64,000 nucleotides of DNA, from assembly GCA_019925795.1 (NCBI GenBank), contig CM034310.1:13474764-13538763 (forward strand). The letters run 5' to 3'. Shown here one piece after another: positions 37,701-51,135 of the stretch. The notes beneath the pieces are model-generated. The model was given only the letters and a program-made list of their open reading frames with translations. It searched no databases and was not told the origin of the DNA. The translations under genes were made by a program, and so were the position numbers. Each line of letters begins with the position of its first letter. Position 1 is the first letter of the stretch. The stretch comes from Dendrobium chrysotoxum (taxonomy: Eukaryota; Streptophyta; Magnoliopsida; Asparagales; Orchidaceae).

Positions 37701-37744
37701 ACATTTTAAGGACCAGATTAGATGTGATTGACATAAATGCTTGA
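34704..37744 (+). pseudogene. pol: Copia-3 pol: protease, integrase, reverse transcriptase, RNase H (broken)
   Basis: Pol opens after a TAG at 34701-34703, in a frame other than gag. The protease active-site region is degraded (WYLDRRYLRHMIGD where Copia-1 has LDSSCSKHMTGD). GAG-pre-integrase WHRRLCHA and the zinc finger LCDACQLGK are followed by integrase with HMDHFGP, SDHGGEF and TPQQN/PERKNKTL, so D, D and E are present, and then VFGCKVF and EGVFLGYSS. Reverse transcriptase has KARLVAKGYNQ and MDVKSAFLN, but the catalytic motif reads YVDY at 36792-36803. RNase H retains AEAEYIAL and DNTSAIYISKNPIQHSRTKH. It ends VIDINA, TGA. Stops and shifts are numerous (for example near 35252, 35458, 35939, 36662, 36898, 37096). 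Confidence 0.92.
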
Positions 37745-37979
37745 TTTTAATGACTACTGATTTCTAATTTATTTACTTTTCATTTTGTTTCTGTTAGTTA
37801 GTTGTTTGAGTTGATTATCTATTTCTTAGTAGTTTTTATTTTTCTGCTAATTTTTATTTTAGTCATGTTGTTAGTTTGATTCGAGTATTTATTTTGATGC
37901 GATTACTAATTATTTTTTTATTTACTATTTTATTCCTTTCAAAATCAGATCATTGCTCACTATTGTTAATAATTTGGAT

Positions 37980-38950
37980 TTCTGACTGAGAGTTTTGCCT
38001 TATTTTTATTTGGAAGCTGGTAAACAGTGTTTGACTCCTCTGAATATGTTAAAGGGAATAAGCGTTGATGATTATTTCTCTTCCTCTAACTCCATTTAAT
38101 GGTGTATTATTTCTTTTAGATAAAAATCTTCTTCAAAATTAAAAAGTTAGTTTTTAAATTAGATATCTATTTTATCTTCCTACAGTAATCTACCTCATAT
38201 GAATTGTGTTCTCAAAGTCTTGAGTCATTGTTATAATTTTCTAAACCAAGTTATTGCATTTATCATATGATGTATGGTTTTTATTTTATGAATTACTCTT
38301 CCTTATTGTAGAGAGTGAGTTTTGTCGTCTCTTATGTCTGGAAGGTAATTTCACAGTTGAGATTCTTCAACGATCTTGAAAGGGAGAAAGCTTATAAAAA
38401 CGCAAAGAGTGCCACAATGAAAAGAGGCACAAAATTAGCCCAAACTAAAAAGATGCGCAATGTCGCCAAATTAAAAAATACACAAAGTGTGTCAAAAATC
38501 AAAAGATGCTTAAAATGTCAAATAAATTGGAAAAGAGGCACAAAATGAGCTCATAAAGAAATAAGCTTTCTTCCCTTTCCGATCTTTAAATGTCTTAGAG
38601 AAATCTATGCGCCACTTAATATTTTCAAAAGCTTGAGATGAAAAATCATGATTTTTTATTCCTTATTTTGTAATACTATTATATCAGATATTTTTGTGGA
38701 ACGATGCTTAAAAGTATCTCTTTTAAAATCTAATTTCTTTTCTTCTGAATTGGACTTTTGTCTAAAAGGATTTCCAACCTATAAGGTGTCTGAGGTGGGA
38801 GTTACGAAAGTCAATTTTTTAACTTTTTTTATTTTCAGCACTGTCGATCATCTTCTTATTGGTTTTTGGATTCAAAATCAAGGGAAAATTCTGATTTACG
38901 GGAACAAATCGATTCAAAAGAAAAATTAGTGTTTTTCAGTTTGGCCTTCT
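37980..38950 (+). repeat. Shared non-coding module, Copia-3 copy
   Basis: This lies between pol and the palindrome cluster. It aligns in sense with the Gypsy-4 3' region (minus strand, about 57270 down to 56550). Matched landmarks include TTGACTCCTCT, ATCTACCTCATA, GAGTGAGTTTT with TCTCTTATGT, CAAAATGAGCTCA, TTCCCTTT, AAATCTAT and AAAATCATGATTTT. The core 38395-38555 has the hairpin-like GATGCGCAATGTCGCC and ATACACAAAGTGTGTC. No coding signal was found; the frames at 38315 and 38648 are short and start-poor. Confidence 0.7.
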
Positions 38951-39054
38951 CGTTGTTATTTGTATTTGATTTTGGTTTTTCTTATTGTGTTATGTGTTTT
39001 TGGGATCCCTGATCTTTCCTCTCCATCATTCATCTTTTTCACTTTTTCTTCACA

Positions 39055-39580
39055 TCGTCCTAGATGATTCCCACATCATCCTGGATGATCTTCTTCGTCC
39101 TAGACGATCCATTCAAATCATCCCCACTCTGATCAAATGGCTGAGACGCACCAATTATTTGTGATCGTCTTGGACGATCCTTACATCGTCCGAGATAATA
39201 TGATCTAGTTTTCCTGATCCTAATCGAACTACTAAGAATTCTCCAATAATTGGTCATCGTCCTGGATGATACACCTCATCGTCTTGGACGATCAACGTGT
39301 TAGAAGTTGGACGATTCAAATTCGGCCCGTCCTATGCATTTATTTCATATGGTCCTAGACGATCCACCTCATCATGCTGGATGATACTTTTCATTAATGG
39401 TCGTCCAGCTGGACTCCTCTGGATGATCGTCTGTCTCTAATCATCCTAGATGATCTCTGATCATCCTGGATGATTGGACCACCTTTTTGACCAATCGTCC
39501 AGGCTGTCATAATTACTCATATCATCCTGGATGATCCTGTGATCATATGGGACAATCTGGCCGACTTCTACTTAAATAAC
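39055..39580 (+). promoter_or_regulatory. Internal copy of the Copia-3 U3 palindrome cluster with TATA-like box
   Basis: At least eight inverted motifs of the Copia-3 LTR type, such as CATCATCCTGGATGATC, GATCGTCTTGGACGATCC and TCATCGTCCTGGATGAT, lie just before the third ORF. TTAAATAA at 39572-39579 is about 66 bp upstream of the ORF start, the same spacing as the TATATA box in Copia-1. The motif is the Copia-3 family version, not the Copia-1 version. I infer an internal promoter. Confidence 0.5.
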
Positions 39581-39639
39581 CATTTTTCTTTAGTTTTCTT
39601 CACCCCTCTTCCTTCCATTTTTCCTCTCTTGTGATTCTA

Positions 39640-40764
39640 ATGGCTGGTGGAAAGAGATCTAGGCATCAAGGTGCAAGTTCCTCCCGAGGAAATGTTGATC
39701 CTCGCTTTCCAAATGTAGCCGATTAGGCTGCCTTCCAATGATATCTTGAAGTTGGAATCACACAATCCAAGATAGTCAACCCCTGCACTCTTACCTAGCC
39801 TATCCTGGATCTATTTGCACATACCTCCCTCACATTCATCCTTACCCTGGCCTTCCCCTTTAGCACTGAACTTCTCAGGGTCTTTTCCGTAAATCTTCGC
39901 ATCGCCACTGACTACTCCACCCTTCACTCCTTTGTTAGTCAGCGACCTGTAGAACTCACCGCCCTGGGTTTTCACTATATCCTTCAACTCTCCGTCACTG
40001 GCGATAAACTCCACACCCTACTTTCTGATCCTGATTATGATTGGAGTGTCGCCAATCACTTCCTTAGAAATACCAACACCCCCTACCACGACAATGCTTG
40101 CTCTTCCCTACTTAAGGATGCTCGTACCATTCAACATGTCCTTCGTTCCTCCATCATCCCAAAGGCTGGGGACCACATTCACATCACCCCTTTACTTTCC
40201 CTAACCACCTACTACATCATGGTCCATCGGGAATTCAATGCTACTGATCTCCTTTTCCACTATATTGAGCATCTCACTGCCATTAGGGATCCGGGCTAAA
40301 GACGATGCCCAAATCTAGCTCTAGGACACATCATTGCATATACTCTGGAAACCAAATATGATTTGTAATATCCAGTCCCTTCCAATATCCCTTTTTCCTA
40401 CTTCATAAACAATTCCTTCCATCTACTCCACAGTACCCGACTACATCCGGAGCCCGCCCCAGATGTTGAGGAAGAGGAAGAAGATATTCCTGTTCCTGCT
40501 GCACCTGATGCACCTGCTCCCTTTTGTATTGCATCCCCTTTTGATCATCTAGTGCAGCGGTTCGACCAGTGGGAGGCCCGGTTTGATTCTTATGTGGCTG
40601 CCCAGGAGTAGTAACACACTGAGGATCTGCAGCGCTTCAAAGAGTACGCTGCTCAGCAGCATGACCAGAACATTCCCTAGTTTGGAGCACACTTTGCTGC
40701 CCTTCATAGTTACTTTCAGCCACCACCTCCTCCTCCTTTTGATCAGTATCTGCCTCCTTTTTAG
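39640..40764 (+). pseudogene. Copia-3 third ORF (aORF, formerly env-like), stops but no frameshift
   Basis: Begins MAGGKRSRHQGASSSRG and holds one frame for exactly 375 codons to a TAG, interrupted by eight premature stops (near 39724, 39739, 39796, 40297, 40366, 40609, 40612 and 40678). Shared blocks with Copia-1: DYDWSVANHFLR, IQHVLRSSIIPKAG, ITPLLSLTTYYIM, LGHIIAYTLETKYDL. An acidic run (VEEEEEDIPVP) and a likely amphipathic helix (PFDHLVQRFDQWEARFDSY) are followed by proline-rich PPPPPPFDQYLPPF. It has higher GC and more regular codon use than the surrounding AT-rich DNA. No signal peptide or membrane segment is obvious. The molecular role is unknown; conservation between two diverged families shows that it was under selection. 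Confidence 0.8.
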
Positions 40765-40829
40765 CTTTGTGTTTTGTGATGTTTTTTGCTTGTATTATTG
40801 TGTCTATTCCTCCTCCTTTTTGTGATGTC

Positions 40830-41044
40830 AAAAGGGGGAGTTAGTATTTTGAGTGATTAGTAGGTTCTTGTACTGTTCTAGTTATTTCTTATATTGCTCG
40901 TATTCTATAGTTATTTTCCTTATTGTATTTTATATTTAGTGAAATTTGAAATGATATTTTTCTTTCATGTGTGTGTTGAGTACTCCTGTATGTTTTATTT
41001 AAAACTATTGCATCAATGTTTGCCATCATAAAAAATGAGGAGAT
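40830..41044 (+). other. Copia-3 3' leader with polypurine tracts
   Basis: AAAAGGGGGAG at 40830-40840 after GATGTC, matching the upstream tract of Copia-1, and a degraded AAAAAATGAGGAGAT directly before the 3' LTR. Confidence 0.75.
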
Positions 41045-42876
41045 TGTACGAATCTGGTTTTAAGGGTTATGATTTTGATGATAGCAAACATTTCTATTTT
41101 TGGTTGTCTGTTTAATCTTTCAGGTACGCATGATCAATTACAAGTTCAAGCCAGTCCAAGATCGAGTTAGTCTATTTTGAAATTTAGGTCCAATATACTG
41201 TTTTCATCTTTATTGAGTCAAATGCTATGTAATTGATCTCCTAGCTAAGTAACCTATCACACACACACTCAGAGGGAGAGCTTGAGTGAATTAGACTTTC
41301 TATTCATTTTTTGGTTAGATCGTCTTGGACGATTGTAATATCGTCCTGGACGATCCAGGGAAAATAGAAACCCTAATTAGGATGATCATATTAAGTCGAT
41401 TTGATTAAGCTGATCATCCTTGACGATCTCCATATCATATAGGATGATAGGCTTAAATCAGAAATTCTCAGGAGCCAGATTAGGTTAGGCAAGTTATATT
41501 TTAAGATATTTGGTCTGATCATCCAGGACGATACATGTATCGTCCAGGATGATTTGTCAAAATTATGCCTAAATTAGTCTGGTGATTAAGGAAAGCAATT
41601 AATATTTAATTTATTCGATCATATCGTTCGAGATGATCTCAATATCATCCGGGATGATCATGACTGTCAAGTGCATTTCACCTACACGTCCAGAGCGGTG
41701 ATCAGGATGATTTTGGTTATTTTTAAACTAATCATACAGGATGATAGAGATATCATCCCGGACAATCAGGTCTTTTTGAGATCATCCTGCATGTTTCACT
41801 TGTACGTCTAGAGCGGTGCTCAGGATGATTTTGGCACTTTTTGAACTAATCATACAAGATGATAGACATATCGTCCGGGACGATCAAGTCATTTTGAGAT
41901 CGTCCAGTACAAGTTCCTTTGGACGACCAGAGCGATCTTCTAGACAAAATTCCTTATTTACACTAATCATCCCAGACAATCACAGAATTGTACGGGACGA
42001 TATGAACAACCTTTTCCTACTAATCGTCTAGAAGAACCAGATCATCCAGGATGAAATAGGTGATTTTGAATTGATCGTACAGGATGATCGCTATCATCCT
42101 ATACGATATTGGCCGACCAGTTGAGATTTAGGGCAATTTTTTAGCCCTCCTTTAAAAAAATTTTTTTCTTCCAATAAGAAAAATCTTTTGCCACTTTTCT
42201 TTACAGAGAAACCCTAGACAGAAAGTTTGGGAGAGAGAGAGAGAGGATCTTGTGAGGGGGAGTTTCTGAGGGATTCACAAAGGTTGGTCCAAGTAAGGAT
42301 CAGAGTCATCTTCTTCATTCGTCATCTCTCATCTGGTCGGTGTTTTCAGTGGGAGGATCGTTCGCAAGAAGATTCGGGTTCTCTACCCGCTTCAGGAGGA
42401 AGTGAAAAGAGTTCAGGTTCTCTGCCTGCTTCAGGTGGAAGCAAAAGGAGTTCGGGTTCTCTGCCCGCTTCAGGAGGAAGCAAAAGGAGTTCAGGTTTTC
42501 TGCCTCACCGGGTTGGTGGAAAGGAGTTTTGTATAGGCTTCTCCACCTTGCTGTGGGAGCAGAAGGAGAGTCACTTTTGTGTTAGTACAATACTCGGAGG
42601 GGAGTCTCCGGGGGGTGGACGTAGGTAGAGTTGACCGAACCACTATAAAATCTGGTGTGTTCTTTCAGATTATTTTCTGCACTTTACTTTTCTATTATTA
42701 TCTGCTTGGTGAAATCTGTAGTTGATATTTTCATTTCTTTGTTTACTTATTTCCGCTGTAAATTACTGAAAAGATCTTTTCTGTTTCTCATGATTTTTTA
42801 AATAACCAATTCACCCCCTCTCTTGGATAGCCTCGGGACTAGTTCATCAGGGCTTAACATCCCTATCGAATTTTCA
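41045..42876 (+). repeat. Copia-3 3' LTR
   Basis: Begins TGTACGAATCTGG and ends CGAATTTTCA, followed by the target duplicate GAATA. It is collinear with the 5' LTR except that the 388-bp segment is single. The frame 42227-42628 on + is again the 39-bp U5 repeat (13 codons) and not a gene. Confidence 0.93.
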
Positions 42877-45718
42877 GAATATGCGCATCAAAGGGGATTA
42901 AAACTACGAGATTGTATGATTGGGTAGGAATATACCCATCACAAAGGATCAAAACTGGGAGATCATAAGATGAGGTGGGAATATACCCATTATAAAGGAT
43001 AAAAATTGGGAGATCATTTGATGGGTTATGAATATGCCCATCATAGATGATCAAAAATTGGATAGCGTATGATTGGGTAGGAATATTCCCCATTATTGAG
43101 GACCAAAAATAGGAGATCATATGATTGGGTAGGAATATACCCATCGTAGAGGATCAAAACTTGGAGATCATATGATTGGGTAGGAATATGCCCATCACAT
43201 AAGAAGGTTACTAGGAGATCGTATGATGGGATACGAATATGCCCATCATAGAAGACTGAAATTAGGAGATCGTATGAAGGGGTAGGAATATACGGGTCAC
43301 AGAGGATCAAATTTTGGAGATCATATGATGGGGTAAGATTATGCCCATTAAGGAGGATCAAAATTAGGGGATCATATGATGGGGTAGAAATATGCCCATC
43401 ACAAAGGATCCAAACTGGCAGATCATTTGATGGGTCAGAATATGCTCATAACAGAGGATCAAAACTTGAAGATTATATGATGGGGAAGAAATATGCCCAT
43501 CATATAGGAACAAAAATGGGAGATCGTATGATGGGGTAGGAATATGCCCATCATAGTTGGTCGAAACTAGGAGATCATATGAGGGGGTAGGAAAATGCAC
43601 AATATAGAGGATCGAAATTGGGAGATCGTGTGATGGGTTAAAAATAAGCCCATCAAAAAGGACCAAAATTGGGATACCATGTGATGGGGTGAAAATATAT
43701 CCTTTATAGAGGATGGAAACTGAGAGATCGTATGATGGGGTATGAATATGCCCATCATAGAAGATTGAAATTAGGAGATCACATGTTAAGGTAGGAATAT
43801 ACTCATCACAGAGGATCAAATTTTTGAGATCATATGATGGGGTAGGAATATGCCCATCACAAAGGATCCAAACTAGTGGATCATTTAATGGGGTTAGAAT
43901 ATGCCCATCATATAGGAACAAAAATGGGAGATCATATGATGGGATAGGAATATGCCCATCATAGAGGATCCAAACCAGGAGATCATATGAGGGGCTAGGA
44001 ATATGCCCAATATAGAGGATGGAACCTGGGAGATCATATGATCGGTTAAAAATTCACCCATTACAAAGGATTAAAACTGGGAGATCATGTGATGGTGTAA
44101 AAACATGCCCTTCAAAGAGGATGAAAACTGGGATATCGTATGATGGGGGATGAATAGACCCATCGTAGAGGATTACAATTAAGAGATCGTATGATGGGGT
44201 AAGAATATGTCTGTCATAGAGGAATAAAATTGGGAGATCATATGATGGGGAAGCAATATGCCCATCAAAGAGGATCAAAATTGGGAGACCATATGATGGG
44301 GTAGGAATATGTCCATTACAAATGATCCAAACTGGCAGATCATATGATAGGGTACGGAGATGCCCATCATAGAGGATCAAAATTGGTAGATCATATGATA
44401 GGGTAGGAATATGCCCATCATAGAGGAACAAAAATAGGAGATCATATCATGGGGTAAGAATATGCCCATCATAGATGATCAAAACTAGGAGATTATATGA
44501 TGGAGTAGGAATATGCCCATCATAGAGGATCAAAACTAGGAGATCATATGATGGGGTAGGAATATACCCATCACAATGGATCGAAACTGGGAGATTGCAT
44601 GATGGGGTAGGAATATGCCCATCCTAGAGAAACAAAATTAGGAGATCATATGATGGGGTAGGAATACTCCCATCACAGAGGATCAAAACTAGGAGATCGT
44701 ATGATGTAGTTGGAATATAACCATCATAGCTGATCAAAATTGGGAGATTACACAATGGGGAAGTAATATGCCCATCATAAAAGATCCATGCTTGTAGATC
44801 ATATAATAGGGTAGGAATATACCCATTAATAGAGGATCAAAATTAGGAGATTGTCTAATGGCATAGGAATATGCCCATCATAGAGGATTTAAATTGGGAG
44901 ATTGTATGATGGGATAGGAATATGCCCATCACAGAGGATCAAAACTAGGAGATCGTATGATAAGGTAGGAATATGGTCGTCATAGAGGATCAAAACTGGG
45001 AGATGTGATGGGTTAAAAATATGCCCATCATGAAGGATGAAGATTAGAAGATCATATCAAAGCATAGGAATATGCCCATCACAGAGGATTAATACTAGGA
45101 TATCATATGATGGGGTAGGAATATGCCCATCAAAGAGGATCAAAATTAGGAGATCGTATGATGGGGTCGAAATATCCTGATTACAAAGGATCCAAACTAG
45201 CAAATTATATGATTGGGTAGGAATATGCCCATTACAGAGGATCAAAATTAGGATTTCATATGATGTTGTTGGAATTTTCTCATCACTGAGGAACAAAAAT
45301 GGGAGATCTTATAATGGTGTAATAATATGCCTATCATAGAGGATCAAAATTAGGAGATCATATCATGGGATTGGAATATGCCCATCACAAAGAATCAAAA
45401 CTAGAAGATCGTATGATTGGGTAGAAATATACCCATCATAGAGGATTGAAACTGGGAGATCGCATGACGGGGTAGGAATATACCCATCATAGAGGAACAA
45501 AATTGGGTGATCATATAATGGGGTAGGAATATGCCCATTACAAAGGATCAAAACCTAAAGATCATTTGATGGGGTAGGAATATGCCCATCACAGAGGATC
45601 AAAATAAGGAGATCATATGATAGGTTAAGAATGTACCCATTATAGAGGATCAAAATAAGGAGATAGCATGATTGGGGTAGGAATATTCCCATCACAGAGG
45701 AAAAAAATTAGGAGATTG
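42877..45718. repeat. 51-bp satellite array, block 3
   Basis: About 56 monomers. A roughly 510-bp (ten-monomer) higher-order duplication is visible: GAAGACTGAAATTAGG near 43252 and GAAGATTGAAATTAGG near 43761 are followed by the same order of variants (ATCAAATTTT, GGATCCAAACT, ATATAGGAACAAAAATGGG). It ends at the left end of Gypsy-4. Confidence 0.97.
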
Positions 45719-48700
45719 TGGACCTCCGAAAGGAACTACAGACACCATCGCCCCGCGAGGGGAGACAGTATCTGGCCAATGGAAGGGCAGATTCGATCAC
45801 ACATATGATTAACCATTGAGGATAGCGGCTCTCACCAGCACACCCCGATGGGTAATGATATATATGATCTGATCGTCACAACGGGTTTCCCCCACCCAAT
45901 ACATTAGCTCGAATGGGGTTTATTTGAGAGTGGGATGCGGTTTCCCATGGGCGCAAGCCCCCGTGGTTAATTACATCTCAAGCCGGGGCCTGAGAATACT
46001 CTCGATTAAGGATTCTACATTATTCTTTCTAAATTGGGATTGGTACATAGGGGGAAGACTAGGAAGTCCTACTTGAAGGGAAAGAGAGGTTCAACTGGGC
46101 TCAGTCAACATGCACGGCTCACATCAGCATCCAGAGGGACTAAGGTAGTGAGAAGAAACTGGAGAAAAATAAATAAATCATGCACTTGAAGCATGCAGGA
46201 GGGTAGGATGGAGGTGGCGTCATCCGTGTGACGCGGATATGTAGGGTTTAGGGTCTCTGAAAGACAGAAGACCTACCTACTGATGAGGCGTACTACGAAA
46301 CAATAGTAGCCTTGAATCCTAAATCTAATGGGTTTAGTGTTCTACATAATACTAATACCTGTGTCCTAACTAATGCAATGCAAAACCTGGACTTACCCCA
46401 GCCTGGAAGGGGGAGCCAGCTAACCACCTAGTCGCTTCAAAACCATGCTATCTAGTCATTTATGAAAGATGGGTAGGTGGGTTATAGTTCACGGAAATAG
46501 GGCCGACATCTAGAGGATTTCCTAATTGGCCCCAGACTGATGTTGGGTGAATGCTTCTAGAGCTAATGCAATTAAAATTTTGATTTTAGTTAGTTTCTAA
46601 TATAATGCATGCTAGTTAAAGTATCCAAATCAGGTATGCATAGAACTTTAAAAAGGCTTATAAAATAATTTTTAGAATTAAACTGGGCTTCCCCAGGTCC
46701 GGCACCTCATCCTCATAGGTCAGATTATCCGGACTCTACCCGCAGGCGGGGAAGTGTCTTATAGAAGGAGAGAAGAAATGCATTAATATGCATGCGACCC
46801 CAGACGATTCCGGCAATTCCTTAGGTCGTTAAATTTCTAAATTACTTAAACCTTAAAATTTTAAATATTAGTTGCGAGTAGAAAAGGTTTTAGCCCTTAG
46901 AGAGCCTAACGAAATCCAGGCTAAAACAAAAGCGGCATGCAGATCGCCAGTAAACTATGGAAAGCAAATAATCCTAGAGGCACACAATCATAAAATACAT
47001 CCAAAATTATCCAAACAAATTAATAAATGTCCGTAGGCCAACTGCCCTTAATTACAACCCAGGGTCTGCAGAAAATTAAAGTGGCCGGGCACCACTGCCA
47101 ACAACCTGAATTTCTAATCCTAAGACTAACGCAAGTTATTTTTGAGTGGGATACTTGGTCTTCATCTTCTTGATCTTCTCTTCCTTGGACTCCTCGGGTT
47201 TCAACTTCCTTTGATTCTTTAAGTAGTAGAACGATCCAAATTTGGATTTCCAAATAGAAAAGGACCATCCTCATATTGGGTGTCCTTTCCTCTTTGGAAT
47301 CCAACCTTTGGATCCTAGTATCCCCACTCAAAATGAACTTTCACAACTCTTAACCAATATTACAATCAATTACATTAAATGAAAGCAGTAAATTCTAGAC
47401 GCTCCTGCAAGGTTATCCTAAAAAATCATCCCAAGCAGTTTAATATATCACAAGCAATTATAGGGAAAATAAAATACTCATCACAGCCACACTGGCCATG
47501 CTCTTAATTGTTTTGAGGGCTAAGCAAGCTCTGGAGCACCTGTAGCAATTTATAATGATTTATTATTTTAGCCCTCATTTATTTAGGGGGGCTGAGCAAT
47601 TTCTGAAGCACCTGCATAAAACAGCGTTAATTTTTAAATCATGATTATTGCCCCCCTTTTATTTAACGCTGCACGAGCATGGCCACCTGCAGAAGACATT
47701 GTTAGTATCAACCTCTATCCTAACCTATGGGTAGTCTATCGTGCAATCACATCAATTCCCAGAGTGCAGTAAAAGTAAACAAACACACCAGCATCATCTC
47801 AATCACAACATGCAGTGAAATCTCAGAAATCTCGGCACACAACAGAAAAGTAAACACTGGCCTAGCCTAGGTCTATAAGTGGTGCCCTAACAAACCATCA
47901 AGATGTGTGTGAAAAGCTGTGTAGCTGAGGTAGATCCTAAGTTGGGTAATTAGTTACAATTGCCTACTGTCCAGGTTGGTTGTAGGTCTGAAAAGGGAAT
48001 TTTATTTAAAGTCCAAATATTAGTGAATTGAGATCCATCTTAGTTGATTTAATGTGTGGATCAGTTTTAGTTCTTAGGGTAATAATATTTAAAGTTTAAG
48101 TTGCATTAGTGAGTTTTAGGGAGTTCGGGGCCCACCTATACACTAAGCAAAAGGGGGTCTTAAAATTGACTTTTTAATTAAAGAGTATTTATGACTAGCT
48201 AATATTTTTATAAAATACTAGGCGTTAACCTGATCAGTTAGACAGTTAGTATGCCTGATTTGGATTCTTCTATCCAAAGTTATGAATTTTTGAAGTTTTG
48301 GTCTCGTTTTGAACTAAGTTTGACCGGATTGTTGACTTTTTGATTTAAGTTGATTTCTGGACACCTAATATTTTAAAAAAAACTAGACCTTAATGTGAGT
48401 TGAATGCCTTTTAGTTTGCCCATTTTGGAATTTTCTGTAATTAGTTATGATTTTTAGAAGTTGGGGCAATTAAAGGAATTATCGAAATTGCCTAATTAGG
48501 GGTATTTTGGGGATTTTGGCCCAAATCAGCTCCAAACTGAATGGAATCACCCCCAAAGGTCCGAAATGACCTAAGAAGGTGTTCCCAAGTGTTTGGGGAA
48601 AATTTGGGATTTTTAATAATTTTTAATGATTTAATTAAGGCAAAAAGGTGATTTTTGATTAAGGTTGAATTAAAGTCCAGATTAAGGTCCAATTAAGGGG

Positions 48701-49279
48701 CCCTAATTATCTAAGGTTGGGGACTTAATTCTGGAGTGTTTGAGGTATTATGGGTATTTTTCTAATTTAAAATGGATTTATTATATTTTTCTGAAGTTTC
48801 TAAGGCTTAATTAACGGGTGAATTAGGGTTTGCTAATTAAGTATTTTAAAGAGTCCAGAAAATTCCTAGAAAATTCTAGAGGGTTCTAGATGTCACTATG
48901 TTTAAGTGTTTTAGATTTCAAGTCATTTGGAGCTATACCCTAATTCCTGGAATTTTTCTAAGTTCGCTAGACGATCCTTAATTGTTGTCCTTAAGATGTC
49001 ACTACGTTATATAGGAATGAAATGAAGTAACTAACCCTTAGGCACAACATAGAGGGTAAATGCAGCAAATGTAAACACACCAATCAAGTAGTTAGATCTA
49101 GGAGAGCTTAGGCTATGTGCTTGTGCAACCTACACATGCAATGACTACGAAAATATTAAGTATAGAAGCCTAATGAAGTGATTAGTGGATGATTGGGACA
49201 CAATCATTCACTAATCCTTCTCCCACATGAATTCTGTTCACATATAGGTCCTAGGTTTAAAATTTCATAGAAGGTGGAC

Positions 49280-50502
49280 CTCCCAAAATTAAAGGATTTA
49301 AATAATATGTAATTTTAAAATCATCTTTAAAACACATAAATATTATAAATAATAATAATATAAATTTGAAAATAAGATAATTGAAAATGCTTCAGTTCAT
49401 AAGTATAGGAGGTCTACCAGCCACCAAGGGGGCTTTTAAAAAATAATTTTTATTTTAAAATAATCAATTATATTAATTAAATAATATTTAAATAATTAAA
49501 TAACATAGTAATACAGAAAGCATCCAGAAAGGACAAAATCAGATAAAAAATAATTTTAAATTAAAATTCATATTTTTCTGAAAAGAACGAGGTATTGCGC
49601 GTCGAAATCCGATTTAAAATGAGGAAGTTATGAATTTTTTAAGTTTAATAGGTTTAAAGGTAATTTTAAAATAATTTAAAATAATTAATATTTGAAAATA
49701 AATAATAATTTTAAAATAAACCAGATATGATAATATCTGAATTTAAAATACATTTAAATAATAATAATCAAAATATTATAATAATATGAAATAATAGATA
49801 TTAATATTATAGTGATATTAATATTAACATAATAATACTATTATTAAATAATAATAATAATAATAATAATATTACTAATTAACAATATTAATATAATAAT
49901 ATTAATAATAATGATAATTAATATTATAATAATAATAATAATCATAATAATAATATTATTAAAATAATAATATTATTAATTATAATATTAATATTATAAT
50001 AATATTAATAATGATAATAATTAATATTTTAATAATAATAATATTAATTATAATAATATTATTATTAAAATAATAATATTATTAATTATAATATTAATAT
50101 TATAATAATATTAATAATAATAAATACTAATATTATAATAATATAAATATTAATATAATAATAACATTATTAAAATAATAGTATTATTATTAACAATAAT
50201 ATTTATATTATAGTAATATCACTAATAATAAATGTAATAAAAATAAAGAAAATAATTATAATAATAAAATTTTAAAATACATATATATATATATATATTT
50301 AAAATATAATAATAAGAATAGTAATAATAATAATAATATTTTAAAAAGATAATTTTTAAATAAAAGAATAATAATAATAAAAATAATACATAAAAATAAT
50401 TTTTTAAATAAAATAATGATAATAATAGTAATAATAATAATAATATATTAATAATAACAATATTATATAATAATGATAATAATAATAATAATAATAATAA
50501 TA

Positions 50503-50537
<35 letters not shown>

Positions 50538-50727
50538 AATAATTAAAATAATAATAATAATAATATAATAACAATAATAATAATAATAATAATAATAATT
50601 AAAATAATTAAAATAATTAAGATAATAATAATAATAATAATAATAATAATTAAAATAATTAAAATAATAATAATAATAACAATAATATAATAATAATAAT
50701 TATTATAAAAATAATTAAAATAATTAA

Positions 50728-50763
<36 letters not shown>

Positions 50764-50794
50764 TAAAATAATTATAATAATAATAATAATAATA

Positions 50795-50828
<34 letters not shown>

Positions 50829-50911
50829 TAAAATAAAAATAATTATAATAATAATAATAATTATTATTAAAATAATTAAAATAATTAAAAAAATAATATT
50901 AATAATATAAC

Positions 50912-50950
<39 letters not shown>

Positions 50951-50971
50951 TAAAATAATTAAAATAATTAA

Positions 50972-51010
<39 letters not shown>

Positions 51011-51060
51011 TAAAATACTAAATAGAAATAATTATAATAGTAAAAATATATATTTTTTTT
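49280..51060. repeat. AAT/ATT microsatellite field
   Basis: About 1.8 kb of nearly pure A/T, mostly imperfect (AAT)n with interspersed AATTAAAAT units and an (AT)n run near 50281-50298. Several tracts are perfect for 10 or more units. It lies within the probable Gypsy-4 LTR. Confidence 0.95.
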
Positions 51061-51135
51061 TTCTGATTTTTAAAACATATTTAAAATAGTTTTAAATTAA
51101 TTAAATTAAAGAAATAAAAATAAAAATAAAAAAAA

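Larger units (their letters stand above)
30612..42876 (+). mobile_element. Copia-3, Sirevirus-like Ty1/copia LTR retrotransposon
   Basis: A 12.3-kb element with perfect 5-bp target duplications GAATA (30607-30611 and 42877-42881). LTRs are 2215 and 1832 bp; the difference is a 388-bp tandem duplication in the 5' LTR. The order is primer site, gag, pol, shared hairpin module, palindrome cluster, third ORF, polypurine tracts. It is less decayed than Copia-1 in its third ORF but has several frameshifts in pol, and its reverse transcriptase motif is altered. The perfect flanks suggest a younger insertion than Copia-1 or Copia-2. Confidence 0.95.

Noticed and set aside
39811..40014. Minus-strand ORF opposite the Copia-3 third ORF (also 40637-40831, and + strand 40583-40825)
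   Set aside because: Shadows of the conserved + strand frame, which alone matches Copia-1.
45714..45718. GATTG as target duplication of Gypsy-4
   Set aside because: The right end of the element is outside the window, so it cannot be verified.
47020..47331. 103-codon minus-strand ORF in the Gypsy-4 LTR
   Set aside because: Charged composition only; no motif, no supporting context, and surrounded by stop-rich sequence.
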